This document shows positions 33,268 through 42,989 of a stretch of DNA of 64,000 bases, piece after piece. The notes beneath the pieces were generated by a model. The model saw only the letters and a program-made list of their open reading frames with translations, did no database searches and was not told the DNA's origin. Both the position numbers and the translations under genes were made by a program. The DNA is from Gaiellasilicea sp963794385 (GTDB lineage Bacteria; Actinomycetota; Thermoleophilia; Gaiellales; Gaiellaceae): contig CAWCDT010000006.1 of assembly GCA_963794385.1 (NCBI GenBank), positions 1 through 64,000 on the forward strand. Reading direction: 5' to 3'. Numbering within the stretch: the first letter of the stretch is position 1; each line of letters starts with the position of its first letter.

Positions 33268-35322
33268 TCAATGAGTCGCGGCGGCTTCTCGCTCGCGTTT
33301 CGTCTCCTCGATCACCTTCTGGGCGACGTGCGCGGGAACCTCCTCGTAGCGGAGGAAGTGCATCGAGTAGTCGCCGCGACCGCCCGTGAGAGAGGTGAGC
33401 GTCTGCGAGTACGTGAGCACCTCCGACATCGGCACCTCGGCCTTGATCGTCGTCATTCCGGCCGCAGGCTCCATCCCGTGCAGCCGGCCGCGACGGGAGT
33501 TGAGGTCGCCGTTGATCGCGCCCACGGCGTCGTCCGGGACGGTCACCTCGACCTCCATGATCGGCTCGAGCAGGACCGGCTCCGCCTTCGCGTACGCGTC
33601 CTTGAAGGCCATCGAGCCGGCGATCTTGAACGCCATCTCGGAGGAGTCGACCGTGTGGTAGGAGCCGTCGACGAGCAGCACGCGCACGCCCTGCACCGGC
33701 GCGCCGGCGAGCTCGCCCTGGTGCATGGCCTCCTGGATCCCCTTGTCCACCGCGGGCCGGAAGCCCTGCGGGATGACGCCGCCGACGATCTTGTCCACGA
33801 ACTCGTAGCCCACGTGACCGTCCAGCGGCTCGAGCACGATCGAGCAGTCGCCGAACTGGCCGCGACCGCCCGTCTGCTTCTTGTACCGGGCGTGCGCGCG
33901 CGATTCCTTGCGGATCGTCTCGAGATACGGCACGCGCGGCGGGTGCAGGTCGACGTCGACGCCGAAGCGCCGATTGGCACGGTCGAGCGCCACCTCGACG
34001 TGCATCTGGCTCATCCCGGAGAGGATCTCCTCGCCGGTCTGCTGGTCGCGTCGCAGCCGCAGCGTCGGGTCCTCCTCGGCCAGGCGGCGGATCGCGGCCG
34101 CGACCTTCTCCTCGTCGCCCTTGTGCTTCGGTGTCACGGCAAAGCTCATCACCGGCTCCGGGAAGCCGATCTCCGGCACGTCCGTCTCGACTTCCCTGTC
34201 GAGCAGGAGGTCGCCGGACTGCACCTCCTTCAGCTTCGCGACGGCTCCGATGTCGCCTGGGCCGAACTCCTCGGCCGCAATGTGCTCTTTGCCCTGCTGG
34301 AAGAGGAGCGAGCCCATCCGCTCCTTCGCATGCGTGCGGGCGTCGACGAGCGTCTGGTCAGGGCGCACGGTGCCCTGGAGCACCCGGAAGAGGTTGATCC
34401 GGCCGGCGAACGGGTCGGCGATCGTCTTGAAGACGAAGGCCGCCGTCTCGGCGCCCTCGATGTGCGTGATCGAGCCTGCCTTCGCCGGCGAGGGGACGCC
34501 CTCGACGATCAGGTCGAGCAGCGCGTGGGTGCCGAGGTTCTTCGTCGCGACCCCGCACGCAACCGGGAAGACCTCACCGCGTGTGACGGCGTCCTTGAGC
34601 GCGTGCGCGACCTCCTCGACGCCGAGCTCCTCCCCCTCGAGGTACTTCTCCATCAGCGCCTCGTCGGTCTGGACGACCTCGTCGAGCAGCTTCTCGCGGT
34701 ACTCGGCGACGATGTCCGCCATGTCCTCGGGAATCGGGCCCGGCTCCGGCTCCTTCTCACCGTCCGGGCTCGCGTAGGAGCACATATGGAGGATGTCGAC
34801 GATCCCTGTCAGCTCGTGCTCCGAGCCGATCGGGAGATGGACGGCGACGCAGCGCTCGGACAGCTGCTCCTGTAGCTGACCCAGCGCGCGGTAGAAGTCG
34901 GCCCGCTCCCGGTCGAGCATGTTGACGAAGAGGAGGCGCGAGATCCCGAGCTCGTCCGCACGGCCCCACAGCCGGGTCGTGCCGACCTCGACGCCCATCA
35001 CGCCGCTGAGGACGACGAGCGCGCCCTCGACCACCCGCAGTGTGCAGCGCGCCTCTCCCTGAAAGCTGGGGTCGCCGGGGACGTCGATCAGGTTGAGCTT
35101 CCGGCCCTGCCATTCGGCGTGCGTGAGCGAGAGCGAGATCGACATCCTCCGCTGCTGCTCGTCCTCGTCCCAGTCCGCGACCGTGGAGCCTGCGTCGATC
35201 GTGCCGAGCCGGTTCGTCTCGCCCGCCTGGAAGAGGAGCGCCTCGACGAGCGAGGTCTTTCCCGTGCCGCGGTGTCCGACGACGGCGACGTTGCGGATCT
35301 TTCCGGGCTCGAATGCGGGCAT
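33268..35322 (-). CDS. Elongation factor G-like GTPase (EF-G2 type)
   Basis: 684 residues covering all five EF-G domains. G1 is GHRGTGKTSL. G3 is DVPG instead of DTPG, and the G4 position reads NMLD instead of NKxD, as in non-canonical EF-G paralogues. Domain IV/V motifs SSEMAFKIAGSMAFKDA and SLTGGRGDYSMHFLRYEEVP are present. These paralogues may act in ribosome recycling, translation under stress or tetracycline-type protection; the exact role here is unknown. Confidence 0.9.
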   Translation of the reverse strand: MPAFEPGKIRNVAVVGHRGTGKTSLVEALLFQAGETNRLGTIDAGSTVADWDEDEQQRRMSISLSLTHAEWQGRKLNLIDVPGDPSFQGEARCTLRVVEGALVVLSGVMGVEVGTTRLWGRADELGISRLLFVNMLDRERADFYRALGQLQEQLSERCVAVHLPIGSEHELTGIVDILHMCSYASPDGEKEPEPGPIPEDMADIVAEYREKLLDEVVQTDEALMEKYLEGEELGVEEVAHALKDAVTRGEVFPVACGVATKNLGTHALLDLIVEGVPSPAKAGSITHIEGAETAAFVFKTIADPFAGRINLFRVLQGTVRPDQTLVDARTHAKERMGSLLFQQGKEHIAAEEFGPGDIGAVAKLKEVQSGDLLLDREVETDVPEIGFPEPVMSFAVTPKHKGDEEKVAAAIRRLAEEDPTLRLRRDQQTGEEILSGMSQMHVEVALDRANRRFGVDVDLHPPRVPYLETIRKESRAHARYKKQTGGRGQFGDCSIVLEPLDGHVGYEFVDKIVGGVIPQGFRPAVDKGIQEAMHQGELAGAPVQGVRVLLVDGSYHTVDSSEMAFKIAGSMAFKDAYAKAEPVLLEPIMEVEVTVPDDAVGAINGDLNSRRGRLHGMEPAAGMTTIKAEVPMSEVLTYSQTLTSLTGGRGDYSMHFLRYEEVPAHVAQKVIEETKREREAAATH

Positions 35323-35400
35323 GCGAACGGCTCCTCCTCAGCTGGCTGTTTGGGAGGCGAATGGTAACCGGGGTCGGCCGCGAGCGGCCGCGGGGCCTGC

Positions 35401-36183
35401 TCAGGCGCTGAGCGGAGCGCGAACGCCGCCGCCGAGGCGGGCCTTCAGGCGGAGGATCGCCTTCGTGTGCAGCTGCGAGATGCGGGACTCGGTGACGCCG
35501 AGCACCTCGCCGATCTCCCGCAGGTTCAGCTCCTCGTAGTAGTACAGCGTGACGACGACCTTCTCCCGCTCGGGCAGGCGCGAGATCGCCTCGCCGAGCG
35601 CTTCCTTCATTTCTGTCACCGCGAGCGCGGACTGCGGCTCCGGGCCCTCCGTATCCTCGATCGTGTCGATCAGGGCGACCTGGTCGCCGCCCGACGAGAC
35701 CGTCCAGAGCTCGTCCAGCGCGGCGATCGAGGAGCGGGAGATCTCGGTCAGGCTCGAGCCGAGCTCCTCCTCGGTCAGGCCTAGCCGCGTGGCGATCTCC
35801 TCGTCGGTCGGGGCACGGTGGAGCTTCTTCTCGAGCTCGGCGATCGCGCGCTCGATGTCGCGCGCTCGGGCGCGGACCGAGCGCGGCACCCAGTCGAGCG
35901 CGCGCAGCTCGTCGATGATCGCGCCGCGGATCCGCGTGATCGCATAGGTCTCGAACTTGATCTCACGGTCGGGGTCGAAGCGCTCGATCGCGCCGATCAG
36001 CCCGAGCAGGCCGTACGAGACGAGATCCCCTTCGTCCACATGCGCGGGCAGGCCGCTCCCGAGGCGGCCGGCCACGAACTTGACGAGCGGCGCATAGGTG
36101 AGGATCAGCCGGTCGCGAAGCGCCCGGTCACCGGACTTGCGGTACTGCTGCCAGAGCGCCCCCGTGTCCGCCACCGACGTCAC
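35401..36183 (-). CDS. Sigma-70 family factor of the WhiG/FliA type
   Basis: 260 residues with regions 2, 3 and 4: LVSYGLLGLIGAIERFDPDR, FETYAITRIRGAIIDELRAL, RSVRARARDIERAI, LPEREKVVVTLYYYEELNLR and ITxR-like EVLGVTESRISQLHTKA. This layout matches sigma factors of flagellar (FliA) or sporulation (WhiG) genes. No flagellar genes are in the window, so the regulon cannot be inferred. Confidence 0.92.
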   Translation of the reverse strand: MTSVADTGALWQQYRKSGDRALRDRLILTYAPLVKFVAGRLGSGLPAHVDEGDLVSYGLLGLIGAIERFDPDREIKFETYAITRIRGAIIDELRALDWVPRSVRARARDIERAIAELEKKLHRAPTDEEIATRLGLTEEELGSSLTEISRSSIAALDELWTVSSGGDQVALIDTIEDTEGPEPQSALAVTEMKEALGEAISRLPEREKVVVTLYYYEELNLREIGEVLGVTESRISQLHTKAILRLKARLGGGVRAPLSA

Positions 36184-36202
36184 GGGGAGAGAATACGCCG
36201 CC

Positions 36203-36388
36203 TCAGCGCCGATTCTTGCTCAGAAGCCGCAGCGACATCGTTCCCATCCAGCCGCCGAGCGCCGCCGCCGCGAAGGCGACGACCCAGACCCCTGCGCGGC
36301 CCGCCGCGAGCGCGATCAGGCCGAACCCGAGCGTGAGGACGAGGAAGAGCAGCCCGAGCGCGTGCCGCTGGGAGACCATCGCGGGCAA
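36203..36388 (-). CDS. Small two-helix membrane protein
   Basis: 61 residues (or 58 from the ATG at 36379) with two hydrophobic helices, LGLLFLVLTLGFGLIALAAG and VWVVAFAAAALGGWMG, and a basic C-terminus RLLSKNRR. It ends 19 bp upstream of the sigma gene on the same strand, so both may be transcribed together. No family is known. Confidence 0.65.
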   Translation of the reverse strand: MPAMVSQRHALGLLFLVLTLGFGLIALAAGRAGVWVVAFAAAALGGWMGTMSLRLLSKNRR

Positions 36389-36411
36389 GGCTACAATCCG
36401 CCTCGACGCCT

Positions 36412-36484
<73 letters not shown>

Positions 36485-36497
36485 TTTGTTGGCTCAA

Positions 36498-36529
36498 GAT
36501 GCAGGATCTGCGGGAGCAGATCCTGCATC
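36498..36529. terminator. 14-bp perfect hairpin after tRNA-Trp
   Basis: GATGCAGGATCTGC, loop GGGA and the exact complement GCAGATCCTGCATC. No T run follows; a third GCAGGATCC lies just after it. It may stop transcription from both sides or serve as a processing site. Confidence 0.55.
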
Positions 36530-36589
36530 GCGCAGGATCCTGAAGGCGTCCGCTTTCGCGGCCGCAAAGCCATTCCAACCCGCGATCGT

Positions 36590-37507
36590 TTACACGTCCG
36601 CGAAGACCGTCTGCCAGTCGTTCTTGACGCTGACGACTGTCCAGCCCTGCTGTTCGGCCTGTTCTAACGCGCGCTCCGCCCCGGCGGTGTAGTCGAACTC
36701 GCGCTCGGCGTCGTCGTGGAGAACGAGGAGGCGCAGCGCGGGACGCGGCGCGCCGCCGGCGTACTGCAGCATCTCGACGTCGCCGTTCGAGTTGCCGACC
36801 GCCACGACCGGCCTCTGTCCGATCCGGCTCCAGATGCGCACCGGCTTCACGGGGCCGTCGTCGAAGAAGTCCGGCTCCGCCAGGTAGACGACCGTGCCTC
36901 CGTGCTCGTCATCCTGGTAACGCAGCCCGTTCGAGCTGCCGATCACGCGCTCCGGCGGGATCCCGTACATCTCCTGCGTGATCGGCCGCATGAAGTCGCG
37001 GTCGCCGCCGGAGGCGATGTAGCTCGTGAACCCGTTCGCCTCGAGGTAGGCCAGCAACTCACGCATCGGGCCGTAGCCGCACCCGACGAGCGGGCGCGCC
37101 AGGGTCGGATGGGTCCCGTCGTGAAGATAGGCGTCGGCCGCGGCTGCGTACTCCTCGACCGACCAGCCGGCAAACGCCTGCAGGATGCCGCCCAGCAGCA
37201 CCTTCACATCGCTGTCGTCCCCGGCGTAGTGCTTCGTGATGACGTTCCCGAGCCAGGCGTAGTCACGCTCGTGCGCCGCCTTCCAGGGCTGGCGCTCCTG
37301 CAACGACTCGTTCTGCTCCGCCATCGCGGCCAGCCGCTGCAGGATGAAGCCGAGCTCGATCGGCATGGGCTTCTCGCACCAGAGCGTGCCGTCGTTGTCG
37401 AAGACCGCGACCCGCTCCTCCGGCGGGATCTCGCGAGCTGCGGTCTCGACGAACTCGAGGATCGCGTGCGTCCTGCCCGTGTCGTTCCAGGAGGGCAGCT
37501 CAGTCAT
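36590..37507 (-). CDS. HAD-superfamily phosphatase-like hydrolase
   Basis: 305 residues. Motif I VAVFDNDGTLW, motif II SYIASGGDRDF, and motif III/IV VVAVGNSNGDVEM are the Asp-based catalytic core of haloacid dehalogenase-like phosphatases. The large helical cap between motifs I and II includes RDYAWLGNVITKHYAGDDSD. Its ATG lies within the last bases of the sulfatase gene, so they are co-translated. A phosphomonoester substrate is likely, identity unknown. Confidence 0.88.
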   Translation of the reverse strand: MTELPSWNDTGRTHAILEFVETAAREIPPEERVAVFDNDGTLWCEKPMPIELGFILQRLAAMAEQNESLQERQPWKAAHERDYAWLGNVITKHYAGDDSDVKVLLGGILQAFAGWSVEEYAAAADAYLHDGTHPTLARPLVGCGYGPMRELLAYLEANGFTSYIASGGDRDFMRPITQEMYGIPPERVIGSSNGLRYQDDEHGGTVVYLAEPDFFDDGPVKPVRIWSRIGQRPVVAVGNSNGDVEMLQYAGGAPRPALRLLVLHDDAEREFDYTAGAERALEQAEQQGWTVVSVKNDWQTVFADV

Positions 37508-39053
37508 GGGCGCCGCTTGCGGCGTCCGCCATCCTCTCGAGCGCCTGGTCGATCGTGAAGCTGGCGGCCTCCTGGCGCGGCGGGAACTCCTTGAATGTGG
37601 CCAGGAACTCGGCCACGATCGCTTGGGCGGCGAGGACCAGATAGGCCTTCGACACGAACCAGTCCCAGTACGTGTTCGAGGTCGTGTCAGCCCGCTCGAA
37701 CGGGTCGGTTCGCAGGTTGAAGAGCTTCGGGATCCGGAGCGGCACGAATGGCTCGGCCCACAGAGCCATCGTCCCGCGAACCCGCTGCTCCATGAAGACG
37801 AGCTTCCAGTTGTCGAAGCGCAGCGCCACGAGGTCGCCGTCGTCCGAGAAATAGATGAACCCCTTGCGCGGGCTCGTCTCCTCCTCCCCGGTGAGGTACG
37901 GAAGCAGGTTGTAGCCGTCGATGTGCACCTTGAACGTCTTGCCGGCCGACTCGTGCCCCTGCTTCAGCTTCTCGACGATGTCCGGCTCACCGGCGGCCGC
38001 GAGGAACGTTGGCAGCCAGTCGTGGTGCTGGACGATCTCGTTGGAGACGACGCCGGCCGGGATCTTTCCAGGCCAACGCACCATCAGCGGCACGCGGAAG
38101 GCGCCTTCCCAGTTCGTGTTCTTCTCGCTGCGGAACGGGGTCATCGCGCCGTCGGGCCACGTGTTCATGTGCGGCCCGTTGTCGGTCGCGTACATCACGA
38201 TCGTGTCCTCCGCGATCCCGAGCTCGTCGAGGAGATCGAGCAGCTGTCCGACGTTTCTGTCGTGGTCGACCATCGTGTCGTGGTACGGCGACTGCCAGCG
38301 GCCGGCCTTTCCGAGGCTCCTCCGCTTCGTATGCGTGCGGAAGTGCATGTGCGTCGTGTTCACCCAGCAGAAGAACGGCCTGCGCCGGTTGTGCTGCCGC
38401 CGGATGAAGCCGGACGCGGCCTCCACGAACTCGTCGTCGCACGTCTCCATCCGCTTGCGCGTCAGCGGGCCCGTGTCCTTGATCCTCTGCTTGCCGACCC
38501 TGCCCCAGCGCGGGTGCTCCTTCGGGTCGTCCTTGTTCGCCGCGCGGCATTCGAGGACCCCACGTGGGCCGAATCGCTCGTGGAACCCCTCGAAGCCGTG
38601 CTTGCTCGGGTAATCCGGATCCTCGGGATCCTCCTCGGCGTTCAGGTGGTAGAGGTTCCCGAAGAACTCGTCGAAGCCGTGCACGGTCGGTAGGAACTCG
38701 TTGCGGTCGCCGAGGTGGTTCTTGCCGAACTGGCCGGTCGAGTAGCCGTGGTTCTTCAAGAGCTCGGCGATGGTCGGGTCCTCAGCCTGCAGCCCCACCG
38801 GCGCACCGGGAAGCCCCACCTTGCTCAGCCCGGTCCGGAAGACGCTCTGACCGGTGATGAACGCGACGCGGCCGGCGGTGCAGCTCTGCTCACCGTAGGA
38901 ATCCGTGAAGCGCATCCCCTCGTTCGCGATCCGGTCGATGTTCGGCGTCCGGTAGCCCATCAGCCCGTCGCTGTAACAGCTCAGGTTCGTGATCCCGATG
39001 TCGTCCCCCCAGATCACGAGGATGTTCGGCTTCGCCGCGTCTGCCACGTGCAC
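37500..39053 (-). CDS. Type I sulfatase (arylsulfatase family)
   Basis: 517 residues. Metal site NILVIWGDDIG at the N-terminus, the formylglycine signature SCTAGRVAFITG (Cys form, C-T-A-G-R), and the second metal motif ATDNGPHMNTWPDG. Cys must be converted to formylglycine by an FGE-type enzyme or another activator not seen here. No signal peptide is present, so a cytoplasmic location is likely. The following HAD gene overlaps by 8 bp. Confidence 0.93.
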   Translation of the reverse strand: MHVADAAKPNILVIWGDDIGITNLSCYSDGLMGYRTPNIDRIANEGMRFTDSYGEQSCTAGRVAFITGQSVFRTGLSKVGLPGAPVGLQAEDPTIAELLKNHGYSTGQFGKNHLGDRNEFLPTVHGFDEFFGNLYHLNAEEDPEDPDYPSKHGFEGFHERFGPRGVLECRAANKDDPKEHPRWGRVGKQRIKDTGPLTRKRMETCDDEFVEAASGFIRRQHNRRRPFFCWVNTTHMHFRTHTKRRSLGKAGRWQSPYHDTMVDHDRNVGQLLDLLDELGIAEDTIVMYATDNGPHMNTWPDGAMTPFRSEKNTNWEGAFRVPLMVRWPGKIPAGVVSNEIVQHHDWLPTFLAAAGEPDIVEKLKQGHESAGKTFKVHIDGYNLLPYLTGEEETSPRKGFIYFSDDGDLVALRFDNWKLVFMEQRVRGTMALWAEPFVPLRIPKLFNLRTDPFERADTTSNTYWDWFVSKAYLVLAAQAIVAEFLATFKEFPPRQEAASFTIDQALERMADAASGAHD

Positions 39054-39248
39054 ACCACCTCCCGGTCTCGACCGGTGGGATCGTGCAGTCGGTGCGGGTG
39101 AGAGCGCGTCACCCGCGACGGGTGGGCGAGTCGGTCGTGCCGTTCGACCTTACGTAGATTTTACGCCGCCTGGGGTTGCGTTCTGCACAGACGCGGGGAT
39201 CAATGCGCCGGTAGGTCGTCCAGAAGCACCAAGGGGGTCTTGAACCTG

Positions 39249-40170
39249 ATGAAGACATTTGTACTCACGGTCGTCGCCGTGCTCGGGCTCGCATTCGGCG
39301 GCTCGGCGCTCGCGGCCGACCCGACCACGTTCGGCGGCGCCACCATCGACGGCGGTGTCGCCAAGCTCGTCTCCGACACGTCGGTGGCGAGCACGCCGAA
39401 CGACGACTTCAGCGGGATCAGCCTGCCGCTCCCGGCCGGGCTGACGCTCGCGCAGATCACGCAGCTCTCGGCCGAGTTCAACGTCACGGACGACGACTGC
39501 GCCGGCGGCTCGCCGCGCTTCGCGATCAACTACGGCGCCGGCAAGAACATGCTCGTCTACCTGGGCCCGTCGCCGAGCTTCACGGGCTGCACCAAGGACA
39601 CGTGGATGTCGAGCGGCAACCTCGTCGGCACGGCCGACGCCTGCCGCGTCGACACCTCGCAGCTCTCGCCGGGTACCCAGTGCACGACCTGGGCAGCGGC
39701 GCTCGCCCTCGTCGGCAACCAGCCGATCACGTCGATCAGCCTCATCGTCGACAGCAGCTGGTCGCCGGTCTTCACGGACAAGGAGCAGACCGTGCTCGTG
39801 CGGAACGTCAGGCTGAACGGCGAGACGTTCCTCGTCCCGAAGGCGGCAGATCGCGAAGCTCAACCCGGCGAAGCTCTGCAAGGAGCAGCTCGCCGCCGCC
39901 GGCTCGCGGAGCGCGTTCAACGAGCTCTGGAGCGTCAGCGGGACGTCGAACGGCTTCGGCAAGTGCGTCTCGTCCGTCGCCAAGGCGCGGAACGCCGGCG
40001 GGACCCAGACGCAGATCCTGGCCGCCATCGCCTCCTGCAAGGCGAAGGGCCTCAAGGGCGCCGCGCTCGGCGCGTGCGTCGCCTCGCGTGACGGTGTCGC
40101 CGCAACGCTGACCGAGAAGGCAGAGAAGGCGAAGGGCAAGGCCAACGGAAAGGCCAAGGGCCGCAAGTAG
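39249..40170 (+). CDS. Secreted protein of unknown function, one frameshift
   Basis: A signal peptide (VLTVVAVLGLAFGGSALAAD) and a beta-rich domain (SAEFNVTDDDCAGGSPRFAI, TWMSSGNLVGTADACRVDTS, SISLIVDSSW) are followed by a helical Lys-rich C-terminus in another frame (KLNPAKLCKEQLAAAGSRSA, FGKCVSSVAKARNAGGTQTQ, KGKANGKAKGRK). One extra base near 39844 separates them; without it the protein has 306 residues. At least six cysteines suggest disulfides. No family is recognised. Confidence 0.72.
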
Positions 40171-40186
40171 CCCTAGGGCTGCGGCT

Positions 40187-40216
40187 GGCGACGGGGCGCT
40201 GCGGCGCCCCGTCGCC
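40187..40216 (+). terminator. Strong GC hairpin after the secreted-protein gene
   Basis: GGCGACGGGGCGC, loop TGCG and the exact 13-base complement. There is no T run; still the most likely transcription end for the upstream gene. Confidence 0.65.
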
Positions 40217-40251
40217 GTTCCGGCATCTGCCCGTCGCGGTACGCTCGGCGC

Positions 40252-41808
40252 GTGGCCCTGCTCACGACCCGGCTCGAACGCGACGAGACGTTCGCCCGCC
40301 GCACCGAGCGGATGGAGGCGCTCGTCGCCGAGCTGCGCGAGCGCACGGCGCTCGTCTCGCGCGGCGGCGGCGAGAAGGCGGTCGACCGGCACCGCTCGCG
40401 CGGGAAGCTGACGGCCCGGGAGCGGATCGACCGGCTCGTCGACCCGGGCGGCGCCTTCCTCGAGCTGAACGCGCTCGCCGCCTGGGAGCTGTACGACGGC
40501 GTCGCGCCGTCGGCCGGGATCGTCACCGGCATCGGCGTCGTCGAGGGCCAGGAGTGCGTCGTCGTCGCAAACGATGCGACCGTCAAGGGCGGGTCCTACT
40601 TCCCGCTCACCGTCAAGAAGCATCTGCGCGCGCAGGAGGTCGCGGAGCAGAACCACCTCCCGTGCATCTACCTCGTCGACTCGGGCGGCGCCTTTCTGCC
40701 GCTGCAGGCCGAGGTCTTCCCCGACCGCGAGCACTTCGGACGCATCTTCTACAACCAGGCGCGCATGTCCGCGAAGGGGATCCCCCAGATCGCGGTCGTG
40801 ATGGGCTCGTGCACGGCGGGCGGCGCCTACGTGCCGGCGATGAGCGACGAGACCGTGATCGTGCACGGCACGGGGACGATCTTCATCGGCGGCCCGCCGC
40901 TCGTGAAAGCGGCGACGGGGCAAGACGTGAGCGCCGAGGAGCTCGGCGGCGCCGACGTGCACACGCGTCGGTCCGGCGTCGCCGACCATTTCGCCACCTC
41001 CGACGAGCATGCGCTCGCGCTCGCACGCCAGATCGTCCGCAACCTGCATCGGCGGAAGGATCTCCCGTGGGACGTCGCTCCGCCGGAGTCGCCTGCGCTC
41101 GACTCGGCCGATCTCTACGGGCTCGTCCCCGAGGACTTCAAGCACGAGATGGACGCGCACGAGCTGATCGCGCGGATCGTCGACGGCAGCCGCTTCGCCG
41201 AGTTCAAGGCGCTGTACGGCGAGACCCTCGTCTGCGGCTTCGCGCGGATCGAGGGCTACCCGGTCGCGATCCTCGCCAACAAGGGCGTCCTCTTCGCCGA
41301 GTCGGCCCAGAAAGGCGCCCACTTCATCGAGCTCGCCGCGAAGCGGAAGGTGCCGCTCGTCTTCCTGCAGAACATCACCGGCTTCATGGTCGGCAAGGAG
41401 TACGAGGAGGGCGGGATCGCGCGCGACGGGGCCAAGCTCGTGACGGCGGTTGCCTGTGCCGACGTGCCCAAGTTCACGGTCGTCACCGGCGGCTCGTTCG
41501 GGGCCGGCAACTACGCGATGTGCGGGCGCGCCTACGGGCCGCGCCAGCTCTGGATGTGGCCGAACGCGCGTATCTCGGTGATGGGCGGCGAGCAGGCGGC
41601 GATCGTGCTCACCATGGTCGGCGACGCCGATCCGGACGCGATCCGCGCCACCTACGAGACCGAGGGCAACCCCTACTACTCGACGGCGCGCCTCTGGGAC
41701 GACGGGATCATCGACCCGCGCGACACCCGCCGCGTGCTCGCGCTCGGGATCTCGGCCGCCCTGAACGCTCCCGTCCCCGAGAGCACCTTCGGCATCTTTC
41801 GGATGTAA
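40252..41808 (+). CDS. Acyl-CoA carboxylase carboxyltransferase (beta) subunit
   Basis: 518 residues from a GTG start. The two crotonase-like halves carry YLVDSGGAFLPLQAEVFPDR, VMGSCTAGGAYVPAMSDET and, in the C-terminal half, LQNITGFMVGKEYEEGGIAR and GGSFGAGNYAMCGRAYGPRQ. The family includes methylcrotonyl-, propionyl- and geranyl-CoA carboxylase beta subunits; the motif NITGFMVG favours a methylcrotonyl-type enzyme. The biotin carboxylase partner is at 62067, near an enoyl-CoA hydratase, which fits leucine or acyl-CoA breakdown. Confidence 0.95.
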   Translation: MALLTTRLERDETFARRTERMEALVAELRERTALVSRGGGEKAVDRHRSRGKLTARERIDRLVDPGGAFLELNALAAWELYDGVAPSAGIVTGIGVVEGQECVVVANDATVKGGSYFPLTVKKHLRAQEVAEQNHLPCIYLVDSGGAFLPLQAEVFPDREHFGRIFYNQARMSAKGIPQIAVVMGSCTAGGAYVPAMSDETVIVHGTGTIFIGGPPLVKAATGQDVSAEELGGADVHTRRSGVADHFATSDEHALALARQIVRNLHRRKDLPWDVAPPESPALDSADLYGLVPEDFKHEMDAHELIARIVDGSRFAEFKALYGETLVCGFARIEGYPVAILANKGVLFAESAQKGAHFIELAAKRKVPLVFLQNITGFMVGKEYEEGGIARDGAKLVTAVACADVPKFTVVTGGSFGAGNYAMCGRAYGPRQLWMWPNARISVMGGEQAAIVLTMVGDADPDAIRATYETEGNPYYSTARLWDDGIIDPRDTRRVLALGISAALNAPVPESTFGIFRM

Positions 41809-41819
41809 TAGGAGGAGCG

Positions 41820-42101
41820 ATGGCGATCACGGCAGAGCAGCTTGCAGAGGAGCTCCGCGCCGCAGAGGCGGCCCATGCGGAGTACGAGCGGGAGCTGGGC
41901 CAGGCGGACCCGGACTGGCCGACGTGGTACGCGAACTTCATCGTCGAGCGGTTGAACCAGCCGCGCGGGATCGGCCTCGACGCCGAGGATCTCCGCGTGC
42001 TCGAGGCGGCTCTTCACTCCTACATGGACGACTTCGGGCACGAGGAAGCCGACGTCCTCAGACAGGCGAAGGCGACCCTGGCGAAGGTGCGCGCCACCTG
42101 A
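41820..42101 (+). CDS. Small protein of unknown function
   Basis: 93 residues, ATG at 41820 with AGGAGGAG ribosome site, 11 bp after the carboxyltransferase stop. Acidic helices (TAEQLAEELRAAEAAHAEYE) and a W-rich motif (DPDWPTWYANFIVERLNQ). I do not recognise the family. Co-transcribed with the carboxyltransferase, it may be an accessory protein; inferred. Confidence 0.7.
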   Translation: MAITAEQLAEELRAAEAAHAEYERELGQADPDWPTWYANFIVERLNQPRGIGLDAEDLRVLEAALHSYMDDFGHEEADVLRQAKATLAKVRAT

Positions 42102-42431
42102 GTGGTCGTCCGGCTCGTCCTCTGGGAGCTGGCCGACTCGAAGACGACGATCGAAGAGCTGCGGCGCTACCTGCGCGACGAGTCGGTCGACGCTTTCGCC
42201 GAAGTCGAAGGCCTCCGCTTCAAGGCGTGGCTCTCCGACGGGGCGGGCGAGCGCTGGGGCGCCTTCTACCTGTTCGAGTCGCGCGAGGCAGCCGACCAGC
42301 CACTCCCGGGCCGCGTGCGCGAGCTGATCGCGAAGGACCCGGACCTCGTCGAGGAGTTCGACCTCGAGGCGACGATCGAGGGCCGCTACGCAGAGGAGGA
42401 GCTCTCCCGCCTCGGCCTCGCTTTCGAATAG
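42102..42431 (+). CDS. Small ferredoxin-like-fold protein
   Basis: 109 residues with GTG start directly after the previous stop. RLVLWELADSKTTIEELRRY, GLRFKAWLSDGAGERWGAFY and LFESREAADQPLP resemble YdhR-like or antibiotic-monooxygenase-like small domains. Third gene of the carboxyltransferase operon. Function not assigned. Confidence 0.65.
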   Translation: MVVRLVLWELADSKTTIEELRRYLRDESVDAFAEVEGLRFKAWLSDGAGERWGAFYLFESREAADQPLPGRVRELIAKDPDLVEEFDLEATIEGRYAEEELSRLGLAFE

Positions 42432-42440
42432 AGGCGCGGC

Positions 42441-42989
42441 GTGCGTGACGAGCTTGTGTTGCTGATCGTCGGTTTCGGCCTGACGACGGTGGTCGGAGGG
42501 CTGCTCGGGTCCTGGCTGCAGACGCGGAGCTGGCGCCGTCAGGAGGCCGACCGGCTTCGCCAGGCCGAGCTGGACGCTGCGAGGCACTTCTACCAGGAGC
42601 TGAGCCGGCTGCTCGACCGGCGGTTGCACCGCATGCGCCAGCTCGACGGCCGCCTAGAGCGACAGGGGCAGGCGGTTGAGCTCGAGCGCCTGCTGGCGAA
42701 CTATCGCGCCGTCGTCGACGACTGGAACGAGAACCTGAACCGGAACCTCGCGCTGGTGGTGAGTTACTTCGGCGACGGGGCGCACGCGGAGCTCGAGTTG
42801 CTCTACGAGCAGTTCGCCGCCGCCGGGAGTGCGATCGAGCATCGCGTCAGGGAGTACGCCGAGGACGGCAAGACACGAACGCCGCCGGTGGCGGCCGAAC
42901 TACGCGAGCTCGACGTGGCGATCTACGACCTGAATCGCCAGATGCTCCGGGCGCTCCAGAGCGGCGCGATCGGGCTCAACCGCGCCTGA
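42441..42989 (+). CDS. Membrane-anchored helical protein
   Basis: 182 residues: one N-terminal helix (LVLLIVGFGLTTVVGGLLGS) and then long amphipathic helices (RLRQAELDAARHFYQELSRL, LERLLANYRAVVDDWNENLN) suggesting a coiled coil in the cytoplasm. Its end overlaps the end of the long surface-protein gene by 14 bp on the other strand. Family unknown. Confidence 0.68.
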   Translation: MRDELVLLIVGFGLTTVVGGLLGSWLQTRSWRRQEADRLRQAELDAARHFYQELSRLLDRRLHRMRQLDGRLERQGQAVELERLLANYRAVVDDWNENLNRNLALVVSYFGDGAHAELELLYEQFAAAGSAIEHRVREYAEDGKTRTPPVAAELRELDVAIYDLNRQMLRALQSGAIGLNRA

